Shown here: positions 38,141 to 47,287 of the stretch, one piece after another
How positions within the stretch are numbered: the stretch's first letter is position 1
Layout of the letters: the number at the start of each line of letters is the position of its first letter
Assembly: GCF_000467185.1 (NCBI RefSeq)
Contig: NZ_BATM01000005.1
Coordinates: 62,001-126,000 of the forward strand
Length of the DNA stretch: 64,000 nt
Origin: Vibrio ezurae NBRC 102218
Lineage (GTDB): Bacteria; Pseudomonadota; Gammaproteobacteria; Enterobacterales; Vibrionaceae
Reading direction: 5' to 3'
The notes under the pieces: generated by a model
Database searches by the model: none
Seen by the model: the letters and a program-made list of their open reading frames with translations, nothing else
Told to the model about the DNA's origin: nothing
Made by a program: the position numbers and the translations under genes

Positions 38141-38142
38141 AA

Positions 38143-39363
38143 TTATCCTTGTATCGCATCCAGCATTCCCCACATTGGAAGGAAAATACCCAATGCTAAG
38201 ATCAATACCATTCCGGCAACGATCACTAGTAAGATTGGCTCTATACGAGCAGTCAGTGTTTTAAGATCGTAATCCACTTCACGATCATAAAAATCAGCGA
38301 CTTCTATCAGCAACTCATCAATACGGCCAGTTTCTTCCCCGACAGAGATCATCTGCTGAACTAATGGGGTAAATATTCCTGTACTCTTTGCCGCACTGGA
38401 AATTGCAGAACCCGCCTCAATCGCCGCTTTCATTTCTAATAAGCGTGCTTCTAAATATTTGTTGTCCATGGATTCGGCTGATAATGCCAATGCATTGTTC
38501 AACGGAACGCCTGATTGCAGCATCAAAGAAAATGTTCTGGAAAAACGAGCCAGTTGCGCACGATTGACAATATCCCCCACAACAGGGAAGCGCAGTCGAA
38601 TTTTATCCCAAGTTTCTCGCCCTTCGGCGCGACTTATCCAAGCCTGAAAAGCAAACAGCAAACCGACAATGACTGCGATAATTAAAGTCCAATACTCTAC
38701 AAAAAAGTTCGACGTACCTATCAAGATACGCGTAGGTAATGGCAAATCGACCCCAAAGCGGGCAAACATACTGGCAAATTGCGGAATAACCTTAACGTTA
38801 AGCACGAACATCGCAATACCAATGAAGGACAACACAAATATCGGATAACGCATTGCCGTTTTTATACGTTTACGGGTTTCTAACTCTTGCTCGTAATAGT
38901 GGCTCAACTGCAAAAGCGCTTGGTCAAGACGTCCGGTACTTTCACCGACTGAAATCATAGACACAAATAAAGGGCTAAACACATGCGAATGAAGCTGCAT
39001 GGATGCCGACAAACTGCGACCATTGGTCAGTTCATTACCGACTTCTTCTAACGCCTGTTTCAGTTGCTTATTACTCGCATCCGAGGTTAAGCCTCGAATA
39101 GCACGTAATAGCGGAATCCCCGCTTTAGTTAAGCTGTACATTTGGCGGCAAAATATCACGTACACTTCAAGCGGCACCGCTGGAACAAACATCGCCTTCC
39201 AGTCGAAGTTGCTTTTTCCCTTAGATTTACCTGAACGTAGCGAAGTCGGTATGATTCCTTTACCAATTAATGCTTCTACTGCTAATTCTTGAGTAGCAGC
39301 ATCAACGAGGCCATTGACTTTTTGCCCTTCGAGGTTTCGTCCTTGATATTTAAAAGTAGCCAT
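38143..39363 (-). CDS. mshG: MSHA inner-membrane platform protein MshG
   Basis: The PilC/GspF-type platform protein at the base of the pilus machine, 406 residues. Two GspF domains (about 67-190 and 270-395) with three strong transmembrane helices and the repeated S-V-G-E-x-T-G-R motif. It couples to the ATPase MshE, encoded 6 bp upstream. Confidence 0.95.
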   Translation of the reverse strand: MATFKYQGRNLEGQKVNGLVDAATQELAVEALIGKGIIPTSLRSGKSKGKSNFDWKAMFVPAVPLEVYVIFCRQMYSLTKAGIPLLRAIRGLTSDASNKQLKQALEEVGNELTNGRSLSASMQLHSHVFSPLFVSMISVGESTGRLDQALLQLSHYYEQELETRKRIKTAMRYPIFVLSFIGIAMFVLNVKVIPQFASMFARFGVDLPLPTRILIGTSNFFVEYWTLIIAVIVGLLFAFQAWISRAEGRETWDKIRLRFPVVGDIVNRAQLARFSRTFSLMLQSGVPLNNALALSAESMDNKYLEARLLEMKAAIEAGSAISSAAKSTGIFTPLVQQMISVGEETGRIDELLIEVADFYDREVDYDLKTLTARIEPILLVIVAGMVLILALGIFLPMWGMLDAIQG

Positions 39364-39369
39364 AAACCC

Positions 39370-41097
39370 CTACAAAATATACGGTTCAATAAGGCCAGAG
39401 CTGTCACCCTCACCTAAAGTCATCACTTCTTCTAAACTTACAACCCCTTGCAGTGCCAACTCCATTGCTGATACCAATAAAGGTTTATACCCTTGGGTAT
39501 GTCTTGCCTGCTGAGTAAAACCAACGGCGTCATTGGCTCGCAGCAGATCCATTAGGGCTTGATCAAATTCAAGCAATTCAAACACACCAACACGGCCTTT
39601 ATAGCCCGTTAAGTTACAGCTTTGACAACCTCTGCCTTTACTAAAGGTCGCATGAGATTGATTAGGGAATCGCGCTTGCAGCCAAGTTTGTTGGTGCTCA
39701 CTAACACTGTGAGTTTCTCCGCAATCGGTGCAGACACGGCGAATAAGACGCTGAGCTAATACAGCGCGAACCGAGCTTGCGACTAGGTAACCCGGCGCGC
39801 CCATATCCATCATACGCAATGCACTGTCAACGGCATCGTTGGTGTGCAAAGTACTTAATACTAAGTGACCGGTTAAAGCCGCACGCAGGCCTATTTCGAC
39901 CGTTTCTCTATCACGCATCTCACCCACTAGAATAATATCGGGATCTTGACGTAAAAAAGTTCGTAATATGGTGGAGAAATCCAAGTTAATTTTGCTATTA
40001 ACCTGCACCTGATTGACGCGTGGTAATCGATACTCAACAGGGTCTTCCACTGTGATGATTTTCTTACCCGGAGAGTTTAGCTCTGTCAGTGCGCCATACA
40101 AGGTGGTGGTTTTACCTGAACCTGTTGGTCCGGTAACTAAAATCATTCCATGCGGACGCTTCAATTGATAGCGAATGCGTTGTAAAAGATGTTCAGGCAA
40201 GCCTGTTTCGTCAAGTTGACGCACACCTTCGGTTTGATTGAGCAAACGCATTACCACCGACTCGCCAAATTCGACTGGCATAGTCGACATACGAATATCA
40301 ATGGATTGCCCTTTGGCATTAATATGAAAACGACCGTCTTGCGGTAGACGCTTCTCCGAAATATCCAGATCGGCCATCAGTTTTAAACGAAGTACCAATG
40401 CCGAGGCTATATTCACTTCGTTTAAAATGGTTTCATGCAAAATACCATCGACACGCTGTCGTAAACGCAGCACGTTTTCATCAGGCTCAATATGAATATC
40501 GGATGCGCCAACTTGTACCGCATCTTCAAACAGAGAATTAATCAGCTTAACGACGGTGACTTCATCGCTGTCTGATTCATCATTTGCCGTAATATTGAAA
40601 CTGTCTGTAGGCTGATGCTCGGCATGCAGCTGCTCGGCAAATGAAGCGATATCTTTAGTGCGACGATAATAACGATCGAAACCCGAAACTAATTGATGCT
40701 CTGCCGCGATAACAAATTCGATATCGTAGTTTGATAGCAGACGTAATACCGATTCTTGCGCAAACAGATCCGCAGGATCACTCATCGCTACGCGCACAAC
40801 GTGCTCACGACAATCGATGACTAATGCTCTTAGGCGACGAGCATGTACTTCAGGAAGCAACTGCACGGCATCTACATCTACCTGCGCTAAGTTAAGATCA
40901 ATCAGCGGTAAGTTTAATTGCTGAGATAAAAACTCAAGTAACTGCTTTTCGGAGATAAAGCCTAACTGAATAAGCGTATCGCCGAGCTTTCGGCCAGTTT
41001 GTCTTTGCGCATCAAGAGCTTGCTGTACTTGTTCTTCGGAAACAATATTGCTTTCAACTAACAAATCACCTAAGCGTTTTACAAGTTTAATTGCCAC
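39370..41097 (-). CDS. mshE: MSHA pilus extension ATPase MshE with c-di-GMP-binding MshEN domain
   Basis: A GspE/PilB-type secretion ATPase of 575 residues powering MSHA assembly. The N-terminal MshEN domain has two tandem motifs, R-L-G-D-L-L at residues 8-13 and K-L-G-D-T-L at 37-42, the type that binds c-di-GMP in V. cholerae MshE. Walker A is G-P-T-G-S-G-K-T-T at 323-331, with Asp/His boxes and I-L-V-G-E-M-R-D as Walker B; a four-cysteine zinc site follows (C-T-D-C and C-Q-S-C). The GTG start at 41097 has an AAGGGG ribosome site inside the mshN end (11-bp overlap). Confidence 0.96.
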   Translation of the reverse strand: MAIKLVKRLGDLLVESNIVSEEQVQQALDAQRQTGRKLGDTLIQLGFISEKQLLEFLSQQLNLPLIDLNLAQVDVDAVQLLPEVHARRLRALVIDCREHVVRVAMSDPADLFAQESVLRLLSNYDIEFVIAAEHQLVSGFDRYYRRTKDIASFAEQLHAEHQPTDSFNITANDESDSDEVTVVKLINSLFEDAVQVGASDIHIEPDENVLRLRQRVDGILHETILNEVNIASALVLRLKLMADLDISEKRLPQDGRFHINAKGQSIDIRMSTMPVEFGESVVMRLLNQTEGVRQLDETGLPEHLLQRIRYQLKRPHGMILVTGPTGSGKTTTLYGALTELNSPGKKIITVEDPVEYRLPRVNQVQVNSKINLDFSTILRTFLRQDPDIILVGEMRDRETVEIGLRAALTGHLVLSTLHTNDAVDSALRMMDMGAPGYLVASSVRAVLAQRLIRRVCTDCGETHSVSEHQQTWLQARFPNQSHATFSKGRGCQSCNLTGYKGRVGVFELLEFDQALMDLLRANDAVGFTQQARHTQGYKPLLVSAMELALQGVVSLEEVMTLGEGDSSGLIEPYIL

Positions 41098-42367
41098 TAT
41101 TGTCCCCTTCTAATGATTTAAGAAGCTTTAAACGGTCTCGAATAAAGGACTGTGTTTTGGTCGAAACACCCACTAAGCCTATCGCTTTGGTGTAAGAAAC
41201 CTGAGCATTCTTATAATCTAAACTGCGCTCTTGAGAGATACCTAACCCCAGCCACCAGCGGGCATTGTTAGGATCTTTTTCTGACAGTATTTGATAGCTC
41301 TCTAGCGCAACATCGGTATTTTTCACTTCTTGAGCTAGGCCAGCACGCAACGCCAGATAATCATTACTGGCCGTTTTTGGCACCGTAATTAATACACTGA
41401 GCGCGGCTTCTGGTTGCTGTTCTTTAATCAACAATTTTGCCAATGAATAGCGAAGCGCTTCACTTTGGTCATTAAGGCGAATGCCATCTTGTAAGGTAGT
41501 AGCCGCTTTTCTTAGATCCTTTCTTCCATAATAAAGTGCCGCTAATTTTTGACGCACATTTTCATCATCAGGCACTAGGCGCAAAGCATTGTTGTATTCA
41601 ATAAATGCAGTATTGACATCATTGGAATCAATTGCCTTTTCGGCTATCGCGATCGATTTATCCGCGAGCTCTCTATGAGTTAACTCAACATGCTCAACCG
41701 TCATACTTTCTTGGCTAGCCGGCGTATTCACTTTTGCCAGTAAAATCGGTTCTTCGACTTTAGTTTTTATTGGCATAGCTTTAATTGGCGCGGCTTTAAC
41801 CGCTGCTGTTTTAGCTACAGGTTTAGGCTGAGCCTTAGCTGTAGTTGCTTTGACAGGAGCAGTTTTTTTAACTGGCACTGTTTTCGCTTTAACGACAACT
41901 GGCTGAGCTTTTGGCTCGTTTGAACTCACTTTAGCAACAGCTTGTTTCGCAGGCTCTTTTTTAACAGATTCTTGCTTAACCGGGTTTTCTTTAACAGGTT
42001 CTGCGACAGGCACTACAGGTTGCGCACTGTGAATAGTCACCGATTGCTGCACTTTACTATGCGTCGGAGAAAGTCTCATTGGCTGAGCTTGCTCTGTAGC
42101 AGGTTGCTGTGGTGCTGTTTCTGATGCCGCCGTTTCAGGTGTAGCTTCTTGCGTGGTAGTAATTGCATCAGAGGACGTGTACTCAAGGTCTTTTCCTTGT
42201 TGCGACACAGCCCAGCCACCAATAGCCATGCTAATGGTAAATCCAGCAATCAACCATACCAAAGGTTTTGAGCGTTTGATTTCAGGCACTTCAGCCTTGG
42301 TTATGGTCTGCCCTTGCGGTTTATCTTTATCCGCTAATTTAGATAGGGCGCTATTTACTACACTCAT
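41087..42367 (-). CDS. mshN: MSHA biogenesis TPR protein MshN
   Basis: A bitopic protein of about 426 residues: short cytoplasmic N-terminus, one transmembrane helix (about 38-55), a long Ala/Lys/Pro/Val-rich linker (about 110-205) and TPR repeats to the end. Probably a periplasmic scaffold of the assembly machine. The frame opens at 42391, but the ATG at 42367 overlaps the mshM stop as ATGA and gives the family start M-S-V-V-N-S-A-L-S. The linker is rich in K-A-x-P and V-K repeats and may vary in length between strains. Confidence 0.88.
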   Translation of the reverse strand: MSVVNSALSKLADKDKPQGQTITKAEVPEIKRSKPLVWLIAGFTISMAIGGWAVSQQGKDLEYTSSDAITTTQEATPETAASETAPQQPATEQAQPMRLSPTHSKVQQSVTIHSAQPVVPVAEPVKENPVKQESVKKEPAKQAVAKVSSNEPKAQPVVVKAKTVPVKKTAPVKATTAKAQPKPVAKTAAVKAAPIKAMPIKTKVEEPILLAKVNTPASQESMTVEHVELTHRELADKSIAIAEKAIDSNDVNTAFIEYNNALRLVPDDENVRQKLAALYYGRKDLRKAATTLQDGIRLNDQSEALRYSLAKLLIKEQQPEAALSVLITVPKTASNDYLALRAGLAQEVKNTDVALESYQILSEKDPNNARWWLGLGISQERSLDYKNAQVSYTKAIGLVGVSTKTQSFIRDRLKLLKSLEGDNSGN

Positions 42368-43209
42368 ACTTGTTGCCATCCCCATAAACATGGTGTTTTA
42401 TATTTTGGCTTTTGCATTACATAGGTATCTTTCATTGCATCGAACAAATGTCGATTGGCGACCGTTTGTTTATCGGAAGTAAAAGCCAACAGCAACGCCT
42501 TGTGGCACAGCTGATTAACGATTCGCGGAATCCCTGACGCCGCACGCCAAATAGCTTTCTTTTGGCGCAAATTAAACAAGTTTTTGCTGCCACCACAAGA
42601 GGTGATCCTATGATCGATATACGCCGCGGTTTCTTCTAACGTTAACGGCCTTAACTCGGCACTGAAGGTAATGCGCTGTCGAAACTGTCGTAAATGGTGC
42701 AAAGAGAGTCTTTCTTCAAGCTCTGGTTGTCCAATCAACACAATTTGCAGTAGCTTGCTATTGATGGTTTCAAGGTTGCCAAACAAACGTATGGTTTCCA
42801 GTGCTTCATCACTTAATGCTTGTGCCTCGTCAATTAAAGCCACTACAGGTTTTCCTGCTTCTCTAAGTAGCAATAATTTTTGTTGAATATTGTCTACAAT
42901 GGCTCTTTGATCTGTCGTATCCACTTGCAGCTCTTTTGCTATCGCAAAGCGAATGCCATCGCCATCAAGTACTGGATTAGGCAGATAAACCAAAGAGTAT
43001 TCATGCTCTAGTTGCTCTATCAGCATGCGACACACCATGGTTTTTCCGGTGCCCACTTCTCCTGTTAACTTAATAACGCCCTCGCCCATACTGATTGCAG
43101 ACATCACGGTATTGATCGCCTCATAATGCGGGGCTAATCCGTGAAACAACTCGGTATTTGGCGTTAGGCCAAACGGCGGTTGATTAAAACCAAATCGAGA
43201 AAAATACAT
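42364..43209 (-). CDS. mshM: MSHA biogenesis AAA ATPase MshM (ExeA-like)
   Basis: A 281-residue AAA ATPase resembling the N-terminal half of ExeA/GspA. Walker A is G-E-V-G-T-G-K-T at about 50-57 and Walker B V-A-L-I-D-E-A-Q. It lacks the C-terminal peptidoglycan-binding part of ExeA. In ExeA systems the ATPase helps the secretin cross the peptidoglycan; a similar role for the neighbouring MshL is inferred. The start overlaps the mshL stop by one base. Confidence 0.92.
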   Translation of the reverse strand: MYFSRFGFNQPPFGLTPNTELFHGLAPHYEAINTVMSAISMGEGVIKLTGEVGTGKTMVCRMLIEQLEHEYSLVYLPNPVLDGDGIRFAIAKELQVDTTDQRAIVDNIQQKLLLLREAGKPVVALIDEAQALSDEALETIRLFGNLETINSKLLQIVLIGQPELEERLSLHHLRQFRQRITFSAELRPLTLEETAAYIDHRITSCGGSKNLFNLRQKKAIWRAASGIPRIVNQLCHKALLLAFTSDKQTVANRHLFDAMKDTYVMQKPKYKTPCLWGWQQV

Positions 43210-44831
43210 TATTGCCCTTCAGGGAACCATTCGTTCAATAAATCTCGTGAGCGCTCAATCTCATGTGGCCAAGTATTCACACCAACAACCGTTGGTTTTA
43301 GTAAGATAACCAATTCGGTTTTTTCACTTAAATTCACAGTGTTACGGAATAAGTGTCCAATACCTGGGATATCACCTAAGAAAGGAACTTTCGAAACAAC
43401 ATCTTTATTTGATGACTTCATCAAGCCACCGATAACGACAACATCGCCATCCGACGCTCGAATAATCGTGTCTGACTCGCGAATTGAGCTTTTAGCCAGT
43501 GGCAATTGAATCACGCCCGCGGTATCACCAAGATCAATAGATTTCACTTCTGTCGACACTTCAATAACCGCTGGGTGCACATGCAGTAATACGTTACCTT
43601 TGTCATCAATTTGTGGTGTCACATCCAGAGAAATACCCGAGAAAAACGGCGTTAGTTCAACATCTGGCGCAACGTTCGCATTATCACCACTGCCCACTAC
43701 ACTGCTGACGTCAGTCACAAAATATTCATCTTCACCGACTTTGATCAGTGCTTTTTGGTTGTTAGCGGCAGTCACTCTTGGACTAGATAGAACGTTTAAG
43801 TCGCCCTGAGTTGCCATAAAGTTCAGTACCGCTTGGAAGTTACCATCTGACACCGTAACGCTGGTAGAGCCGCCTAATAGATCGGCGATAGGGTCTAAAC
43901 CTGCTAGCGTAGAAGCGGCACGATTTACCACAACATCAGCACCACCAAGAGAAGCACTCATGTTGCTCCACTCAATGCCTTGTTGGTAGCCATCATTTAA
44001 AGTCACTTCTAAAATTTTCGTTTCTAGAATAACCTGACGCTGCAAGCGTTTTTGGGACACATCAAGGAATTGACGAACTTCGCGAATCTCATTTGGCATA
44101 GCGCGAACAGTAATGACACTCGCTTGTGGAGACACCACAACGCTACGTCCACCATTGGCACCAATTAAGGTTGAAACTGATTTTTCTAATTGAGTCCAGA
44201 AGTCACTTTCACTCAAGGTTTCAATATCAGTACCGCCCGTTTTCTCGGTTGATGTGCTTGAAGAAGAGCTAGATGAGCTTGAATCACTACTACTGCTGCT
44301 AGAACCATCATCTTTAGACGATACTGAACCATTAGTAATCGACGTTAAAGAACGTCCAATTCGTTTCAGCTGTAAGTAATCAACAGGAATAGTCTCAGTA
44401 CGCAGTCCAGCTGGGTAAACTTGGATCACTTTGCCATTTTTAACGACGTCGTATCCGTAGATATCACGCACAACATTGAGCACTTCATCCATGGTGACGT
44501 CAGTTAAATTTACCGTCACCCTACCTGTAACATCAGGGTGAATGGCAGCACTAAACTCAGTACCTTTGACTAAGTTAGCAAAGAAGGCTTTAGCCGGAAC
44601 GTCATTCGCTTGCACTCTAAAGCGCTTAATCGTTGGTTGATCAGAAGAGGATAAGCCTTCTAATTCAGGCATCAGATCAGCTTGCACTGAGTCAGGCAGT
44701 TCGTCCAAACTTTTGCTATTTGCTTGATTCGCTGCTTCGTTCAAAGCTTTCTTGACCTCAACAGGGTCTCTATGCCCCATTGAACATCCAGATAAAATAG
44801 CGATAACCATCCCTAGGAAAATAATACGCAT
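43209..44831 (-). CDS. mshL: MSHA outer-membrane secretin MshL
   Basis: Outer-membrane channel for the pilus, 540 residues. A lipoprotein signal ends at L-S-G-C (Cys16). The periplasmic N-domains (STN-like at about 75-130) are followed by a serine-rich low-complexity tract (about 175-197) and the secretin domain with the C-terminal V-P-x-L-G-D-I-P-G-I-G-x-L-F-R motif. The Ser-rich insertion is typical of some secretins and may be exposed. It overlaps mshM by one base; mshK precedes by 15 bp. Confidence 0.95.
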   Translation of the reverse strand: MRIIFLGMVIAILSGCSMGHRDPVEVKKALNEAANQANSKSLDELPDSVQADLMPELEGLSSSDQPTIKRFRVQANDVPAKAFFANLVKGTEFSAAIHPDVTGRVTVNLTDVTMDEVLNVVRDIYGYDVVKNGKVIQVYPAGLRTETIPVDYLQLKRIGRSLTSITNGSVSSKDDGSSSSSSDSSSSSSSSSTSTEKTGGTDIETLSESDFWTQLEKSVSTLIGANGGRSVVVSPQASVITVRAMPNEIREVRQFLDVSQKRLQRQVILETKILEVTLNDGYQQGIEWSNMSASLGGADVVVNRAASTLAGLDPIADLLGGSTSVTVSDGNFQAVLNFMATQGDLNVLSSPRVTAANNQKALIKVGEDEYFVTDVSSVVGSGDNANVAPDVELTPFFSGISLDVTPQIDDKGNVLLHVHPAVIEVSTEVKSIDLGDTAGVIQLPLAKSSIRESDTIIRASDGDVVVIGGLMKSSNKDVVSKVPFLGDIPGIGHLFRNTVNLSEKTELVILLKPTVVGVNTWPHEIERSRDLLNEWFPEGQ

Positions 44832-44846
44832 AAATTTAATAAAGCC

Positions 44847-45170
44847 TTATTGTCTGATATCTGAGTTGAAAATTTCTAAGTTCCAAGTTTTTCCGGCACG
44901 AACCAAGGTAACTTGTTCAAAAGTTATCGCTTTGATCTTATAGCCGGCTACAAACTGCCCATTAGATAAAATCTTATCATTGAGCATCGCAAAGCACTGA
45001 GATCCATCATCACAAACGATACTTTGCAACTTTGGCAGAGGCGCTGTTTTTCGCTTAGCCACACTGCTGGATTTCTTGCTATACCATCCTAATGGTGCGG
45101 TCGGGTCTTGAGCCGCATGCGCCACTGAACTTAAAAGAAATAAAAGGGTAATCGCAATCACTCTAACCAC
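44847..45170 (-). CDS. mshK: MSHA biogenesis protein MshK
   Basis: A 107-residue exported protein: signal peptide about 1-19 (cleavage near A-H-A) and a small beta domain with a pair of cysteines around the S-I-V-C-D-D-G-S-Q-C turn. It resembles the PilP/GspC-like adaptor in position and size. The GTG start overlaps the mshJ 3' end by 8 bp. Confidence 0.85.
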   Translation of the reverse strand: MVRVIAITLLFLLSSVAHAAQDPTAPLGWYSKKSSSVAKRKTAPLPKLQSIVCDDGSQCFAMLNDKILSNGQFVAGYKIKAITFEQVTLVRAGKTWNLEIFNSDIRQ

Positions 45171-45804
45171 TGATAAACTCCTGTCTCGTGCCTAGGGTGT
45201 AAACCACTAAAACTAACTCAGCTTTAGGGTATGTTTGCACCTTATAATCAAAACTTCGCCAAAAGTATTTCACCGGCATGCCCTCAAGCTTCGCCAGAAA
45301 ATCCTTAATATCGAAATATCGACCTGAGATAGTGATTTTGACTGGATGCAAAAAGTAACCTGCACTATCACTGGTTTTGGTAATCGATTCTGCGGGTAGT
45401 GACTGCAAAGACTCTAACTTGAGGTTGTTGCTACTGCCTAAAACGGTTTCTAACAACTCAGCCATCTGGCTTGGAGCAATTAAACTATCCACCACATTAG
45501 AAAGCTCTTCAGAAAGCTCTTGATTTGCCAGAGTGAGGGCTTTTAGCTTTTTATTGATCTCAGCGTCTGGGTCTCGTTTTAACTTCGCCACCAGCACATT
45601 AATATCCGCTTGAGTTAACTGAACCGCGCTACGTTCTCTTTCTAAGTTTCGTTGCGTGCTCTGTCTTGTCTCAGTGGCAGGATCTAATAAAAACGTTAAT
45701 GAAATTAAAAGAATACTAACCCAGCCACCCGCTGAGACTAGCCACTTTTCTCTCTCACTTAAATTAGAGAAGCGTTCGCAAAATAATAGCCATTGCTCTT
45801 TCAT
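45163..45804 (-). CDS. mshJ: MSHA biogenesis protein MshJ (PilO-like)
   Basis: A 213-residue bitopic protein with one transmembrane helix (about 22-40), a coiled coil (about 45-100) and a ferredoxin-like periplasmic domain with the L-K-L-E-S-L-Q-S-L-P motif, as in PilO/GspM components of the alignment subcomplex. Its ATG overlaps the mshI stop by one base. Confidence 0.88.
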   Translation of the reverse strand: MKEQWLLFCERFSNLSEREKWLVSAGGWVSILLISLTFLLDPATETRQSTQRNLERERSAVQLTQADINVLVAKLKRDPDAEINKKLKALTLANQELSEELSNVVDSLIAPSQMAELLETVLGSSNNLKLESLQSLPAESITKTSDSAGYFLHPVKITISGRYFDIKDFLAKLEGMPVKYFWRSFDYKVQTYPKAELVLVVYTLGTRQEFISG

Positions 45805-47243
45805 TATTTCACCCCAGCCTTAGATTTAAGCTCAAATGTCACGACATTTTTTTTGTCTCTAGCAATGTGTAACGATTCAAAAGTTCTTCCCACTAACGCA
45901 AGCTCTTTCTTAAACTGATTGACCCAACTCGGCACCGCTTTTGGATTACTCGCGACACCATTAAGGTCTAAACGAGTGCTGGTAATAAGAATGTGTTGCA
46001 GAGAAATATCGTTTCTTGCTTGTGAAGCTAAGGCATCCATAATCCCTGAATAGCCCACTTTTTGTGACTCATCAAATTTACCCACAGCCTGTAGCGAGCT
46101 CTTCTTCGCTTCAATGTCCTGTTCAATTCTCTTCGCTGCATTTAATTTTGCTTGAGTAGGCGTATGACTTGCAAGTCGCTGTTGCAGGCTAGATTTTTCT
46201 TTATCCAACAACTCAGATTGATTCTGAATACTGGTTAATTGCAGCTGAATACTTTGTGTTTGCTGTTTTTCTAAATACGCCAAGCCTGCAATAGCCACAA
46301 AAGTGATCACCCACAACGCCACGACTTTATTCAGAGTGACTAATTCTTGCTTTGGTCGCAGATGCTTAGGGTATAAATTGATGCTAAAAGAAGATAATTG
46401 AGCAACGGTTTTACACAGCTCTATCCCACAAGGTAAGTGTGGCTGTGACAGTGCATTAATTTTAGGGTTGACCGTATCTTGCAGCTTAGCCACTAACTCT
46501 TCGAGATTGTCTTCATCACAGCAGACAAACAAATGGTTAAATGATGCTTGCGGTAGAGACGCTGTTAAATAATCAGCGCTTCGCTGAATATCAAGAGCCA
46601 GCGAGTCGTACATGGATGGAGTGCCATTTTGTCCCGTAATAGGAGCTGCAATCCCTCGTAAACTACGCAGAAAAACAGGTGCGCCATCTACATAGGCGGC
46701 TAATTTATAGCCGTCATTCACACTGCGTCTTAGCAGCAGAAAACTCTGTTGTGCTTCAGTGGAATGTCCCCACACTTCATCTTCAGTGATGACTCTAGTA
46801 ACAGTCACATGCTGCGCATTGCTCACATCTAATACGGTTTGCAGCGTGTGTTTACTAATAATGTAAGCCTGTACCTTTTGCCCATCAGGCATCAAGCTGG
46901 CGTCAGCCACAATATCGGTGAATTTTTCTGAGATGAGATCTTTGAGTAAAAATGGAAGCGCTACTGGCCACTCTTCTTTTGGTATTTGAGGTTTATCTAT
47001 CTGATAACTTTGGTAATGCTGAGTGCCAAGAACAATGCAAGCCTTGCCTTTGATAGACTTATTCGAGAGGGCGTCTTTAAGTGCGTTTTCCCAATTGCCA
47101 TGCGCAATAGGATAAAGTTCAGGGGCTTTTTGCGGATGGGATAAGTCCGACAGATAAACTCCATCTGCCTGAATAACAATGACTAATTGAAAATCATCAT
47201 CCTTTGATGATTTTAAGTTCTTCAATTTCGACAACCATGTCAT
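45804..47243 (-). CDS. mshI: MSHA biogenesis protein MshI (PilM/PilN-like fusion)
   Basis: About 479 residues. The N-terminal part is a cytoplasmic actin-like PilM-type domain; a transmembrane helix near residue 320 leads to a periplasmic PilN-like coiled coil and domain. This fusion arrangement is normal for MshI. The frame opens at a GTG at 47255, but the ATG at 47243 (M-T-W-L-S-K-L) is preferred. First gene of the assembly operon after csrD; the 44-bp gap to csrD shows no promoter or terminator. Confidence 0.85.
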   Translation of the reverse strand: MTWLSKLKNLKSSKDDDFQLVIVIQADGVYLSDLSHPQKAPELYPIAHGNWENALKDALSNKSIKGKACIVLGTQHYQSYQIDKPQIPKEEWPVALPFLLKDLISEKFTDIVADASLMPDGQKVQAYIISKHTLQTVLDVSNAQHVTVTRVITEDEVWGHSTEAQQSFLLLRRSVNDGYKLAAYVDGAPVFLRSLRGIAAPITGQNGTPSMYDSLALDIQRSADYLTASLPQASFNHLFVCCDEDNLEELVAKLQDTVNPKINALSQPHLPCGIELCKTVAQLSSFSINLYPKHLRPKQELVTLNKVVALWVITFVAIAGLAYLEKQQTQSIQLQLTSIQNQSELLDKEKSSLQQRLASHTPTQAKLNAAKRIEQDIEAKKSSLQAVGKFDESQKVGYSGIMDALASQARNDISLQHILITSTRLDLNGVASNPKAVPSWVNQFKKELALVGRTFESLHIARDKKNVVTFELKSKAGVK

Positions 47244-47287
47244 TTGTATTACCACTTAGTATTTTTAGAGCCAATAAAAAACGCTGA

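Noticed and set aside
38141-38173. Upstream GTG start for mshF overlapping mshG by 31 bp
   Set aside because: A GTG 2 bp past the mshG stop has a well-spaced AAGGA ribosome site and is preferred.
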